Origin: Verrucomicrobia subdivision 3 bacterium UBA693 | GTDB taxonomy: Bacteria; Verrucomicrobiota; Verrucomicrobiia; Limisphaerales; UBA8199 | Assembly: GCA_002298785.1 (NCBI GenBank) | Contig: DBMR01000040.1 | Coordinates: 1 to 64,000 of the forward strand | Reading direction: 5' to 3' | DNA: 64,000 nucleotides | Part shown: positions 44,335 through 52,137 of the stretch, piece after piece | Position numbering within the stretch: the first letter of the stretch is position 1 | Layout of the letters: each line of letters opens with the position of its first letter | Position numbers and translations under genes: made by a program | The notes under the pieces: generated by a model | What the model saw: the letters and a program-made list of their open reading frames with translations, nothing else | What the model was told of the DNA's origin: nothing | Database searches by the model: none

Positions 44335-45053
44335 AAGTGTTAAGATTGGCGTTTCAGCCTGGGCTCGCAGTGCCGATGATGGCCTTGGTTTTTGCCTCGG
44401 GTGCCAGCATGGCGCTGCTGGCGGGAAGGGCGTACTGGACCGGGACTTTTGGCTATAAGGCGTTGGCCTGGAACCTCTTTTTGGCTTGGGTCCCCTTGGT
44501 TTTTGCCTTACTGGCCAGCGAACAGGGCCGCAGGGAGCGCGCGCCCAAATGGCGGGTAGCGGGCTTGGCTGGTGCCTGGCTGCTGTTCTTTCCCAATGCG
44601 CCTTACATCTTTACTGACCTTACCCATTTGCCGGGACGTTATTATGCGCATTTTTGGGTCGACCTCGTGCTCATTTTGTCGTGTGCATTCACCGGCCTGG
44701 CGCTGGGATTCTTGTCGCTTTATTTGATGCAGTCGCTGGTTCGACGATGGCTCGGAGCTGCCATGAGTTGGTATTTCATCGTTCTAGTCGCCGCCGTAAG
44801 CGGTTTTGGCGTCTACCTTGGACGCTTTCTTCGCTTCAATAGCTGGGACTTGGTGATGAGACCCATGGATCTGATGAACGGAATCGGCCGATGGGCCGCC
44901 ACGCCATTCTCGCAATCCAACAGCTACGCGTTTCCTATCATGTTTGGCGTTTTTATTCTTACCACCTACATCCTGCTTTATGGCCTGACGCACCTGAGGC
45001 AACTGCCACAGGCTCCGGCAGCGAAACTGGCGGATAATCCACTCGCGCTTTGA
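44331..45053 (+). CDS. DUF1361 domain membrane protein
   Basis: A 240-residue membrane protein of the DUF1361 family with about seven helices. YKALAWNLFLAWVPLVFALL (about 43-62), FFPNAPYIFTDLTHL (about 85-99) and SGFGVYLGRFLRFNSWD (about 158-174) match the family signature. Function is unknown. It is translationally coupled (ATGA) to the preceding membrane protein. The SRP RNA gene begins about 100 bp downstream. Confidence 0.85.
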   Translation: MKVLRLAFQPGLAVPMMALVFASGASMALLAGRAYWTGTFGYKALAWNLFLAWVPLVFALLASEQGRRERAPKWRVAGLAGAWLLFFPNAPYIFTDLTHLPGRYYAHFWVDLVLILSCAFTGLALGFLSLYLMQSLVRRWLGAAMSWYFIVLVAAVSGFGVYLGRFLRFNSWDLVMRPMDLMNGIGRWAATPFSQSNSYAFPIMFGVFILTTYILLYGLTHLRQLPQAPAAKLADNPLAL

Positions 45054-45155
45054 CTCCCAACGATTAGTGCAATCCTGGATCTGGTTCATAAAAACCCGCA
45101 GCCTCGCGACAGGAATCTGCTTGAATCGGCGCACCGGGTGCGGCACATTTTGCAC

Positions 45156-45249
45156 TGCCAGGGCCCATGGATTGTGGACTTACGAACCCCGCCAGGGCCG
45201 GAAGGCAGCAACGGTAGTTTGCTCTGCGACTGCCGTGGTCACCCTGGCA
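45156..45249 (+). ncRNA. ffs: Signal recognition particle RNA (small bacterial type, 4.5S-like)
   Basis: The conserved apical loop is present: GGCCGGAAGGCAGCAACGG, with the GGAAG and AGCA internal-loop elements that bind Ffh. The ends TGCCAGGG (45156-45163) and CCCTGGCA (45242-45249) close a long hairpin of about 94-100 nt, the short SRP RNA without an Alu domain. The gene lies directly upstream of dnaX, a frequent neighbour. The exact ends may differ by several bases. Confidence 0.92.
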
Positions 45250-45327
45250 CTTGATTTTAAAGTCTGACGGAGATTGGCTGTGGTCCGTGCGAGCCGCGGC
45301 CACGGGATGACGGTGCGCGGTCGTTGT

Positions 45328-47187
45328 ATGAGCTACCAGGTAATTGCCCGGAAATATCGCCCCCAGCGTTTCGAGGATGTGGTGGGTCAGGAACACGTGA
45401 CCCGCACCCTTTCGCAAGCCATTGTCCAGAAACGCATAGCCCACGCCTACCTGTTTTGCGGGCCGCGCGGCACCGGCAAAACCACCGTCGCCCGTATTTT
45501 CGCCAAATGCCTGAATGCCACTGGTGGACCGAAGGTGGATTTTGATGACGACGATCCACGTTGTCGCGAGATCACCGAAGGGCGCTCGCTGGATGTTATG
45601 GAAATTGACGGCGCCAGCAACAATGGCGTCGAGCAAGTCCGCGAACTTCGCGAAACCTGCCGCTACGCTCCCGCCAGTTCCAAGTTTAAGATCTATATCA
45701 TCGACGAAGTTCACATGCTGTCGGCTGCGGCCTTTAACGCGCTGCTCAAGACGCTTGAAGAACCACCGGAGCATGTAAAATTTCTCTTTGCTACGACCGA
45801 TCCGGAAAAGGTGCTCCCCACCATTCTTTCCCGGTGCCAGCGTTTTGACTTACGCCAGATTCCCGCGAAACTGATCGCCAGCCATCTCACTTACATCGCC
45901 GGACAGGAAAAAGTCGAAGTTTCGCCTGCGGCGCTTTATGCCATCGCCCGCGGGGCCGAAGGAGGAATGCGTGATGCGGAATCGACCCTGGATCAGCTCA
46001 TCAGCTTCTGCGGCGAGAAGATCGAAGAGTCGGATGTACTTTCGATGTTCGGACTGACGGCCCAACGCCAGTTGCTCGAGCTTTCGCGAGCGATTCTGGA
46101 TGGCGACGTCGAGGTGGGCTTGCGCCAACTTAATCAGCTCACTAGTTCGGGGAAAGACCTCGGTCGGCTGGTGACCGATCTATTAAACCACTTTCGCAAC
46201 CTGCTCATTTTTCAGGTCTCCAAAGGCGACCTGACCATGCTCGAGATCTCCGAGGCGGAAGCGGCCGCTCTGGCAGAACAATCGAAACTCGCTTCAAGTG
46301 AAGGAATCACCCGGATCCTTGAAGTTCTGGGCGATACCGAAATGCGGCTGCGCGATGCGGCGTCTAAAAAGATCCTGATTGAAGTAGCGCTGTTCAAGGC
46401 GACGGAAGCCCGCCACGCATTGAGTGTGGACACGCTGCTAAAGCAACTGCAAACGTTGCGGCAAGGCTCGGGAGCAACGACCGCGCCCATGGCTGGCGCG
46501 AATGCTCCCGCTCCAACCGCGCGGCCGATCTCCCGCGCCTCCGAGCCTACTCCCATCCCGGCGCGCACCGTTTCTCCCTCCGTGCCGACGGTTTCCACCA
46601 CGCCAACACCTGCGGTTACCGCAACTTTGACCACCGAGCCGGCACCTGCGCCAACACCCGCGGCCTCTCTTCAGGAGGCGCCGACGGAACCAGTCGATCT
46701 GGCTCAACTCTGGAGTGGGCTGGTGGAAGGCGTGGGGCGGGAAAGTCCTTTTACGCGCAGTTACCTATTGGAGGCGCAACCGGTCTCGCTCACGAAGAAC
46801 TTATTCACCATCGGTTTTGCCCTGGAGTTCGCGGAACACCTTCCTTTGGTGGACAACTTAAGGAATCACAAACTAATCCAGGAGAGCCTGGCTCGACTAG
46901 GGCACCCGGGACTCCAAATCAAATTCGTCAAAACCGAGGCGCCGGCCACTCCCGCACCCAGCCCCACAGCGCCGAAGGCCACCTCGCCCCCAACCAAAAT
47001 CACCGCCGCTGCGCCCAGCCCGAGCACGCTCCCTAATGCCAGTGCTGGAGCCAAGGGCCCGGCGGCGAAGGCCAAGACCGCACCCAGCGCTCCGGTGAAA
47101 TTAAGCCAGGAAGAGTTCAAAAATGATCCTCTAATCCAGAAAGCACTGGAGGTTTTCAAAGGACAAATTGTGGAGGTCCGTGGGTAA
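45328..47187 (+). CDS. dnaX: DNA polymerase III subunit gamma/tau
   Basis: DnaX (619 residues) is the clamp-loader ATPase. It begins MSYQVIARKYRPQRFEDVVG, with Walker A GPRGTGKTT (45-53), Walker B-like YIIDEVHML, and the sensor SRC in ILSRCQRF. Only two of the four zinc-finger Cys remain (C61 and C79, with an acidic insert between them). A long Ala/Pro/Thr linker covers about 380-465, a tau-like domain follows, and a second Ala/Pro-rich stretch precedes the C-terminus. The ATG at 45328 is preferred to upstream starts inside the leader. No obvious A-rich frameshift site was seen. It is in a run with ybaB and recR. Confidence 0.95.
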   Translation: MSYQVIARKYRPQRFEDVVGQEHVTRTLSQAIVQKRIAHAYLFCGPRGTGKTTVARIFAKCLNATGGPKVDFDDDDPRCREITEGRSLDVMEIDGASNNGVEQVRELRETCRYAPASSKFKIYIIDEVHMLSAAAFNALLKTLEEPPEHVKFLFATTDPEKVLPTILSRCQRFDLRQIPAKLIASHLTYIAGQEKVEVSPAALYAIARGAEGGMRDAESTLDQLISFCGEKIEESDVLSMFGLTAQRQLLELSRAILDGDVEVGLRQLNQLTSSGKDLGRLVTDLLNHFRNLLIFQVSKGDLTMLEISEAEAAALAEQSKLASSEGITRILEVLGDTEMRLRDAASKKILIEVALFKATEARHALSVDTLLKQLQTLRQGSGATTAPMAGANAPAPTARPISRASEPTPIPARTVSPSVPTVSTTPTPAVTATLTTEPAPAPTPAASLQEAPTEPVDLAQLWSGLVEGVGRESPFTRSYLLEAQPVSLTKNLFTIGFALEFAEHLPLVDNLRNHKLIQESLARLGHPGLQIKFVKTEAPATPAPSPTAPKATSPPTKITAAAPSPSTLPNASAGAKGPAAKAKTAPSAPVKLSQEEFKNDPLIQKALEVFKGQIVEVRG

Positions 47188-47235
47188 TCCCGGGCGACTC
47201 CGAAAAAACCCAAGTCACGAAAAACAGCATTTACC

Positions 47236-47547
47236 ATGTCTAGCATCGGCAAACTAATGAAGCAGGCTGCGCGCATGCAGCAGCAGATGGAAATCGTCCA
47301 GAACGACCTCGCCAAACGCACCGTGGAGGCCACCAGTGGTGGAGGCGCGGTTAAAGTAGTGGCCAAATGCGATGGCTCGCTGAGTTCCATCAAGATCGAC
47401 CCCCAGGCTTTGAATCCGGCGGACGCGCAGTTGGTGGAAGATATGATTCTGACCGCGGCCAACCAGGCACTCGCCCAGGCCAAAACGATTTCGACGGAGG
47501 AAATGGGGAAAGTCACCTCCGGATTTAACCTGCCTGGCTTGATGTAG
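47236..47547 (+). CDS. YbaB/EbfC nucleoid-associated protein
   Basis: A 103-residue DNA-binding protein of the YbaB/EbfC family, forming tweezer-like dimers. IGKLMKQAARMQQQMEIVQNDLA opens with the typical amphipathic helix; VEATSGGGAVKVVAKCDGSL and IKIDPQALNP complete the fold. It stands between dnaX and recR, the classic dnaX-ybaB-recR order, with 48 and 50 bp gaps. It may help replication or repair at the nucleoid, but the precise role is unknown. Confidence 0.95.
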   Translation: MSSIGKLMKQAARMQQQMEIVQNDLAKRTVEATSGGGAVKVVAKCDGSLSSIKIDPQALNPADAQLVEDMILTAANQALAQAKTISTEEMGKVTSGFNLPGLM

Positions 47548-47597
47548 TCCTGGGTGCCCACCGAGTGCACGGTCGAGTATCGTTCACCGGATTCGAC

Positions 47598-48200
47598 ATG
47601 ACACATCTTCCCGATAGCATCTCCGCATTGATCGCCGCCCTGACTCGCTTGCCAGGAATCGGACCGCGATCCGCCGAGCGCGTTGCTTTGCATATCGTCC
47701 AGACTGACAACGCGTCAGTACGGCATTTGGCCGAAGCTATTCTCCATGCCCGCCAGACGGTTCAACTTTGCACGGTTTGCGGCGCGCTCACGGAAGCCTC
47801 CCCGTGCCGTACCTGCACGGATACCCGCCGTGACGCCTCCTTGATTTGTGTCGTCGAGCGCCCCGTGGATATCTTCAGCATCGAAAAATCTGGCACCTTT
47901 CGCGGCAAATACCACGTGTTGGGTGGCAAGATTTCACCCCTCAACGGCGTACAACCCGAAGACCTGCGCATCGCCGATCTCGAACGCCGACTCGCGTCCG
48001 AACCAGTCCGGGAGATCATCCTGGCGTTGGGCACAGACGTCGAAGGAGACGCCACGGCCTTTTACATCGCCAAGGTTTTGACCAGGCCTGGCCTGAGCAT
48101 CAGTCGCATTGCTCATGGTCTACCCGCTGGATCAGGGCTGGAGGCCGCCGACGAATTGACCCTCAGCCATGCCTTGTCCGGACGGCGTGAGATGAAATAG
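47598..48200 (+). CDS. recR: Recombination mediator protein RecR
   Basis: RecR (200 residues) works with RecO and RecF to load RecA at gaps. It has the N-terminal HhH segment LTRLPGIGPRSAERVALHIV, a four-Cys zinc finger (CTVCGALTEASPCRTC, about 56-71), the Toprim domain (ICVVERPVDIFSIEKSG) and the C-terminal KVLTRPGLSISRIAHGLPAGSGLEAADELTL. The Toprim start and GGKISPLNGV match the family. The ATG at 47598 fits the usual length; an upstream GTG is less likely. It ends the dnaX-ybaB-recR operon. Confidence 0.96.
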   Translation: MTHLPDSISALIAALTRLPGIGPRSAERVALHIVQTDNASVRHLAEAILHARQTVQLCTVCGALTEASPCRTCTDTRRDASLICVVERPVDIFSIEKSGTFRGKYHVLGGKISPLNGVQPEDLRIADLERRLASEPVREIILALGTDVEGDATAFYIAKVLTRPGLSISRIAHGLPAGSGLEAADELTLSHALSGRREMK

Positions 48201-48227
48201 CCCGGCCTTTCGTTTTATTTTTTCCGC

Positions 48228-48842
48228 ATGCAACCAACTCCCCGCGCCATAGTGTTTGACCTGGGCAAAGTCCTGCTCGATTTCGATTATCGCATCGCCG
48301 CTCGATCCGTCGCGGCCCGCGGCAACGTATCCACGGAGGAGATTATGCGCCACTTCGGCGCTGCTCCACTCCTGCTGCGTTACGAGACCGGGCTGATGAC
48401 GACCACCGAATTCTTCGAAGAAACCCGAAAGATCACGGGTTATACCGGCTCGGAAGCGGAATTCGCCTCCGTCTTCGGTGATATCTTCACCCCAATTCCT
48501 CCGATGATCGAGTTGCACCGCCAGCTTCGTCAAAGCGGTCTGCGGACCTACATCTTTTCCAACACCAACGAACTTGCCGTACGCCACATCCGCGCCACTT
48601 ACCCATTTTTCGCCTGCTTCGACGGCCACATCCTGTCCTATGAACACGGTTGTATGAAGCCCGACCCGGCGCTGTACGCGGTGGTGGAATCCCAATCCCG
48701 GTCCAGGGGAGCCGAGATTTTGTATATCGACGACCGTCCGGAGAATGTCAAAATGGGCGCGACACGTGGGTGGCAGGTTATCCTGCAGGAAACTCCCGAA
48801 AAAACGCGCGCGCAATTCGCGGCGCGTGGTTTACCGACCTAA
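48228..48842 (+). CDS. HAD-superfamily hydrolase (subfamily IA)
   Basis: A 204-residue HAD hydrolase. Motif I is FDLGKVLLDFD (10-20; DxGKV rather than DxDGT), motif II SNTNE (about 107-111), motif III Lys in GCMKPDPALY (about 142-151) and motif IV YIDDRPENVKMG (about 166-177). The FDLGKVL/IDDRPEN pattern resembles YihX-type alpha-D-glucose-1-phosphate phosphatases and related enzymes. The substrate is unknown. It lies 27 bp after recR and may be the last gene of that run. The following gap to 49005 has no clear feature. Confidence 0.87.
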   Translation: MQPTPRAIVFDLGKVLLDFDYRIAARSVAARGNVSTEEIMRHFGAAPLLLRYETGLMTTTEFFEETRKITGYTGSEAEFASVFGDIFTPIPPMIELHRQLRQSGLRTYIFSNTNELAVRHIRATYPFFACFDGHILSYEHGCMKPDPALYAVVESQSRSRGAEILYIDDRPENVKMGATRGWQVILQETPEKTRAQFAARGLPT

Positions 48843-49005
48843 TCCGCTCCGGAAACCACCTGAATCGGTCAAAGGCCTGGCTCAACAACGACAGGCTGGC
48901 TTCGTTCGCCCCCTGGTCGCATGATTTGAAACAATTCCCGGTGGAAAAAGCCGGGTTTGCGCAGATAATAGACGCCAGGATGAAGTCAGAAAAAAGCGTC
49001 CGGCG

Positions 49006-49977
49006 GTGTTCATCGTGGTGCGCGCCACGCGCGGGAAGACAGTCGCGATTCGAAACCTGGCCGGGGCCAGCGTTACCATGATTACTGCGACCATGGAACC
49101 GAACGCCCGGCTCATACCCACCAAAGATGAGCAACAGGCCATGGAATGGAGCCTGGTGTTGGCCAGTCAGGGCATTGAAACATTGATCGCTCCGCCGCAG
49201 GAGGAGCGGCCCTGGGGTCTGGAGGTACGCGGAGAGGACTTGGGCCACGCTCTGCGGGTGCTGCGCAAGTACAAGCTGGAAAACCAGACCTGGCCCTGGC
49301 AGCAGCGGGTGCTCAGCCACCAGGTTCTGTTTGATTGGGGCTCCCTGGCGTGGGCCTGCCTGACTGCCATTTTCTTCTGGATCGCCTCGGACGTCACGGT
49401 GCTCAAAGATGCCGGCATCATGAGCAACCGCGAGTTCATCCACGGCGAATGGTGGCGAATCTTCACGGCGGAGTGGTTGCACGCCGATCTTGGTCATCTT
49501 GGAGCCAACCTGGCGACCGGAACATTACTGCTGGGATTGGCCATGGGGCTGTATGGCACCGGTCCGGGGCTTTTGCTCGCTTTGCTCGCCGGAGCGGGTG
49601 GGAATTTGCTCGGTTTGTTGTTTCTGCCAACACTACGCCTGAGTCTTGGCGCTTCCGGACTTGTCATGGGGGCGCTTGGACTGCTGGCAGCGCATTCACT
49701 TGGACCAGGCCTCGCGTCACGACTACCCCTCAGGTACGTGCTATCCGGTCTGGCGGCCGGTTGCTTCCTTTTCATCCTGCTCGGTCTTTCACCTGGCACA
49801 GATGTGCTGGCGCACTTTGGCGGATTTGTTTCAGGGGTCTTGCTCGGCTTCGGCGCGACCCGATTTCCGGCGCTGGCTCACAACGCCAAGGCGAATCTGG
49901 CGTGCGGCCTCGCATTCGTTCTGCTGGTAGTATGCCCCTGGCTCATGGCGCTCCAGAGCGTGCGTGCTCCACACTAA
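49006..49977 (+). CDS. Rhomboid-family intramembrane serine protease
   Basis: A membrane protease with a soluble N-terminal part and seven or so helices. The catalytic Ser is in LGASGLVMGALG (GxSG) and the His in DVLAHFGGFVSGV, with the FTAEWLHADLGHLGANLA segment typical of the family's second helix. The N-terminal 100 residues (MEWSLVLASQGIETLIAPP, then EDLGHALRVLRKY) resemble a DUF2007-like cytoplasmic domain. The start is uncertain: GTG 49006, ATG 49078 or ATG 49093; no good ribosome site was seen. Substrates are unknown. Confidence 0.88.
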   Translation: MFIVVRATRGKTVAIRNLAGASVTMITATMEPNARLIPTKDEQQAMEWSLVLASQGIETLIAPPQEERPWGLEVRGEDLGHALRVLRKYKLENQTWPWQQRVLSHQVLFDWGSLAWACLTAIFFWIASDVTVLKDAGIMSNREFIHGEWWRIFTAEWLHADLGHLGANLATGTLLLGLAMGLYGTGPGLLLALLAGAGGNLLGLLFLPTLRLSLGASGLVMGALGLLAAHSLGPGLASRLPLRYVLSGLAAGCFLFILLGLSPGTDVLAHFGGFVSGVLLGFGATRFPALAHNAKANLACGLAFVLLVVCPWLMALQSVRAPH

Positions 49978-50077
49978 CCGGAATGGAATCGACCGTGAAA
50001 ATCTCCAAATTGAATAAAGCGGCTGGCCATTCCCTTTTGCGTTGCGCCGTTCGCCGGTTGGCGGATGATGTTCGCAC

Positions 50078-51085
50078 ATGAAATGCTTTGTTACAGGCGC
50101 TTCCGGTTTCATCGGGGCCAACCTTGTCCATGAGCTGAACGCCCGCGGTCACCAGGTGCGCGCCTTGTTGCGTCCGGGTGCCGATATCCGTGGTCTGGAA
50201 GAAGCGGATTACGAGAACGTGCCGGGGGACGTATCCGATGTGCAAACCCTGGCCAAAGGGATGCATGGTTGTGACTGGTGCTTTCATGTGGCCGCCAGCT
50301 ATAGCCTGTGGCTGAAGGATTACGCACCGATGTATGCGGCGAATGTGGACGGCACCCGTAATGTGATCCAGGCGGCCACGCAGGCTAATTGTGCCCGCAT
50401 CGTCTACACCAGCACCGTGGGGTGTATTGGTTTGCCGAGACGGAAAAACGGCCAAATAACTCCCACGGATGAGGAAGCCCCGGTTTCCGAGGCACAGATG
50501 AGCAACCACTATAAACGATCCAAGTGGCAGGCAGAACAAGTGGCGCTCAAACTCGCGTCCGAAGGCGCACCGGTCGTCATCGTAAATCCCAGTGCACCGG
50601 TCGGACCGCGAGACGTCAAACCCACCCCAACTGGCAAGGTGATCGTGGATTTCCTGAACCGCCAAATGCCAGCGTTCCTGGACACTGGACTAAATTGGGT
50701 ACACGTGAGGGACGTGGCGGCGGGACACATCCTCGCAGCGGAGAAAGGACGACTGGGGCAACGATACATACTTGGCAATGCCCAGGGTAACTGGACGATG
50801 CAGACTGCCCTGCAAAAGCTGGAGCAGATCTCGGGGCTGCCAGCGCCGAAGTTTCAGGTGCCGTTCTGGGTGGCGCTGACAGCCGCGCATGTCAACGAGT
50901 GGATGGCCGCCATCACGGGCAAACCGCCGAAAGCCCCCCTGGCTGGAGTGCGCATGGCGCGATACATGATGTACTTCAATCCCGCCAAAGCCATCCGCGA
51001 ACTCGGGCTACCCCAGACGCCACCAGAACAGGCCCTGAGCGATGCGGTCGCCTGGTTCCGGACCCAAGGATATGCCAAACCATAG
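50078..51085 (+). CDS. HpnA-like NAD-dependent sugar epimerase/dehydratase
   Basis: A 335-residue extended SDR enzyme. The Rossmann motif GASGFIGANLVHEL (7-20), CFHVAASYSLW, TSTVGCIGLP, and a catalytic Tyr/Lys pair in SNHYKRSKWQAE (YxxxK, about 147-155) identify the family. The sequence resembles HpnA, the hopanoid-associated sugar epimerase, notably in NPSAPVGPRDVKPTPTGKVI. Its substrate is probably a nucleotide sugar or hopanoid head group. It overlaps the next secreted-protein gene by 14 bp. The other hopanoid-type gene of the window (39464-40600) is 10 kb away. Confidence 0.87.
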   Translation: MKCFVTGASGFIGANLVHELNARGHQVRALLRPGADIRGLEEADYENVPGDVSDVQTLAKGMHGCDWCFHVAASYSLWLKDYAPMYAANVDGTRNVIQAATQANCARIVYTSTVGCIGLPRRKNGQITPTDEEAPVSEAQMSNHYKRSKWQAEQVALKLASEGAPVVIVNPSAPVGPRDVKPTPTGKVIVDFLNRQMPAFLDTGLNWVHVRDVAAGHILAAEKGRLGQRYILGNAQGNWTMQTALQKLEQISGLPAPKFQVPFWVALTAAHVNEWMAAITGKPPKAPLAGVRMARYMMYFNPAKAIRELGLPQTPPEQALSDAVAWFRTQGYAKP

Positions 51086-51953
51086 CGCTAATGTGCGATG
51101 GCTCGAACGAGCAACCTGGCTAGGGTTACTCCTCCTGGCGGGATTGGCCAATGAAGGCAGAGTTCTCGCAGATTCGCCCACCATTGCGTCGCAGATTCAA
51201 GCTCGGACGGAGAATCGATTCCCCGCGACCCTGTTTTTTAAACCAGCACCCGGAGTTGCTCCCGGTCTGGTCCAAGACCTCGCTCCCCTGCTCTTTTTGG
51301 AATACGCGACCAACGAAATCAGCGCCCGTTCACATCCGGATTTGTTCGGCAAACAGCACCTTACCAGCCAAGGCCTGCGCACGGAGCTCACGCAACCCGT
51401 CGTCTATTACGAAACAGACTCGCTCACCCTGAATGGCAAGAGTTTCCCGCGCCTGAGCTACCGCTGGAACTATTCGCTGCCAGAAAAGAAGAATCTGCGC
51501 TTGCGGCGGCTGTCGGCACAAGGAGTCCGATTGACGATGGATTCCACAGGCGCGCCCGTGATCTGGGAGATCCTGGACGACACCTCAGGATTGTCCTTGG
51601 TCTTTGTCGCAGAATCACTGGAACGCCGGGCGCGGGAGAAGTTCAAGCGGCCGCTGCCAGGCCGGAAATACGTCATCGAGAACGCTGTCACGAACCGGTT
51701 GGGACCTGTAGTGGCTCGGGTGATTCAGGACGGGCCGGTACCCATGGGGCCGTCGGTTTATCTCGTCTACGGCACTCGCGACGCGCTGACGGTCATCTGC
51801 CGTTGCATGCCGCCCCAGGCCGTACGCCTGGAGGACACGCTTACCTATCAGTTACTCCCACGCGAACCGGCTCTCTCCCGCCCTTCCGAAAAATCCTGGG
51901 ACAACGCCGCGGTTCCCAACTGGGTTCAGGCTTTGCGCGTCCTGCCAGAGTGA
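51072..51953 (+). CDS. Secreted protein of unknown function
   Basis: A 293-residue protein from the ATG at 51072, with a likely signal peptide (WLERATWLGLLLLAGLANEG, cleaved near RVLA/DSP). No family was recognised. The rest is mixed alpha/beta with no Cys pairs other than an isolated CRC segment. It overlaps the end of the epimerase gene by 14 bp. The start could also be a GTG at 51093. Being coupled to the HpnA-like gene it may act in the envelope, but nothing in the sequence tells its task. Confidence 0.7.
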   Translation: MPNHSANVRWLERATWLGLLLLAGLANEGRVLADSPTIASQIQARTENRFPATLFFKPAPGVAPGLVQDLAPLLFLEYATNEISARSHPDLFGKQHLTSQGLRTELTQPVVYYETDSLTLNGKSFPRLSYRWNYSLPEKKNLRLRRLSAQGVRLTMDSTGAPVIWEILDDTSGLSLVFVAESLERRAREKFKRPLPGRKYVIENAVTNRLGPVVARVIQDGPVPMGPSVYLVYGTRDALTVICRCMPPQAVRLEDTLTYQLLPREPALSRPSEKSWDNAAVPNWVQALRVLPE

Positions 51954-51971
51954 CCGGCCAGGCGTTGCCTC

Positions 51972-52029
51972 GGAGGTCGAAAAGCGACCACTGGCATTGG
52001 TAAAAACCTCCGTTGAGGACGAATTCGTC
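51972..52029. other. Inverted repeats in the leader upstream of the EF-G paralogue
   Basis: CGGAGGT (51972-51978) pairs with ACCTCCG (52007-52013). Alternative inner hairpins GGTCG-AAAAG-CGACC and ACCA-CTGGCAT-TGGT could form. GACGAATTCGTC (52018-52029) is a perfect 12-bp palindrome just after. The region lies between the secreted-protein gene and the EF-G gene. It may be a terminator or leader structure; no T tail was seen. Confidence 0.35.
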
Positions 52030-52137
52030 ATCGATTCGCCATATTCGCTTGCGGTCGAACCTAGTCTTTCTCCATCTTACGGGGCATAAGAACGTCAGTT
52101 GCAACGTGCATGGATCGAAAAGTATCAAAACTCGATT

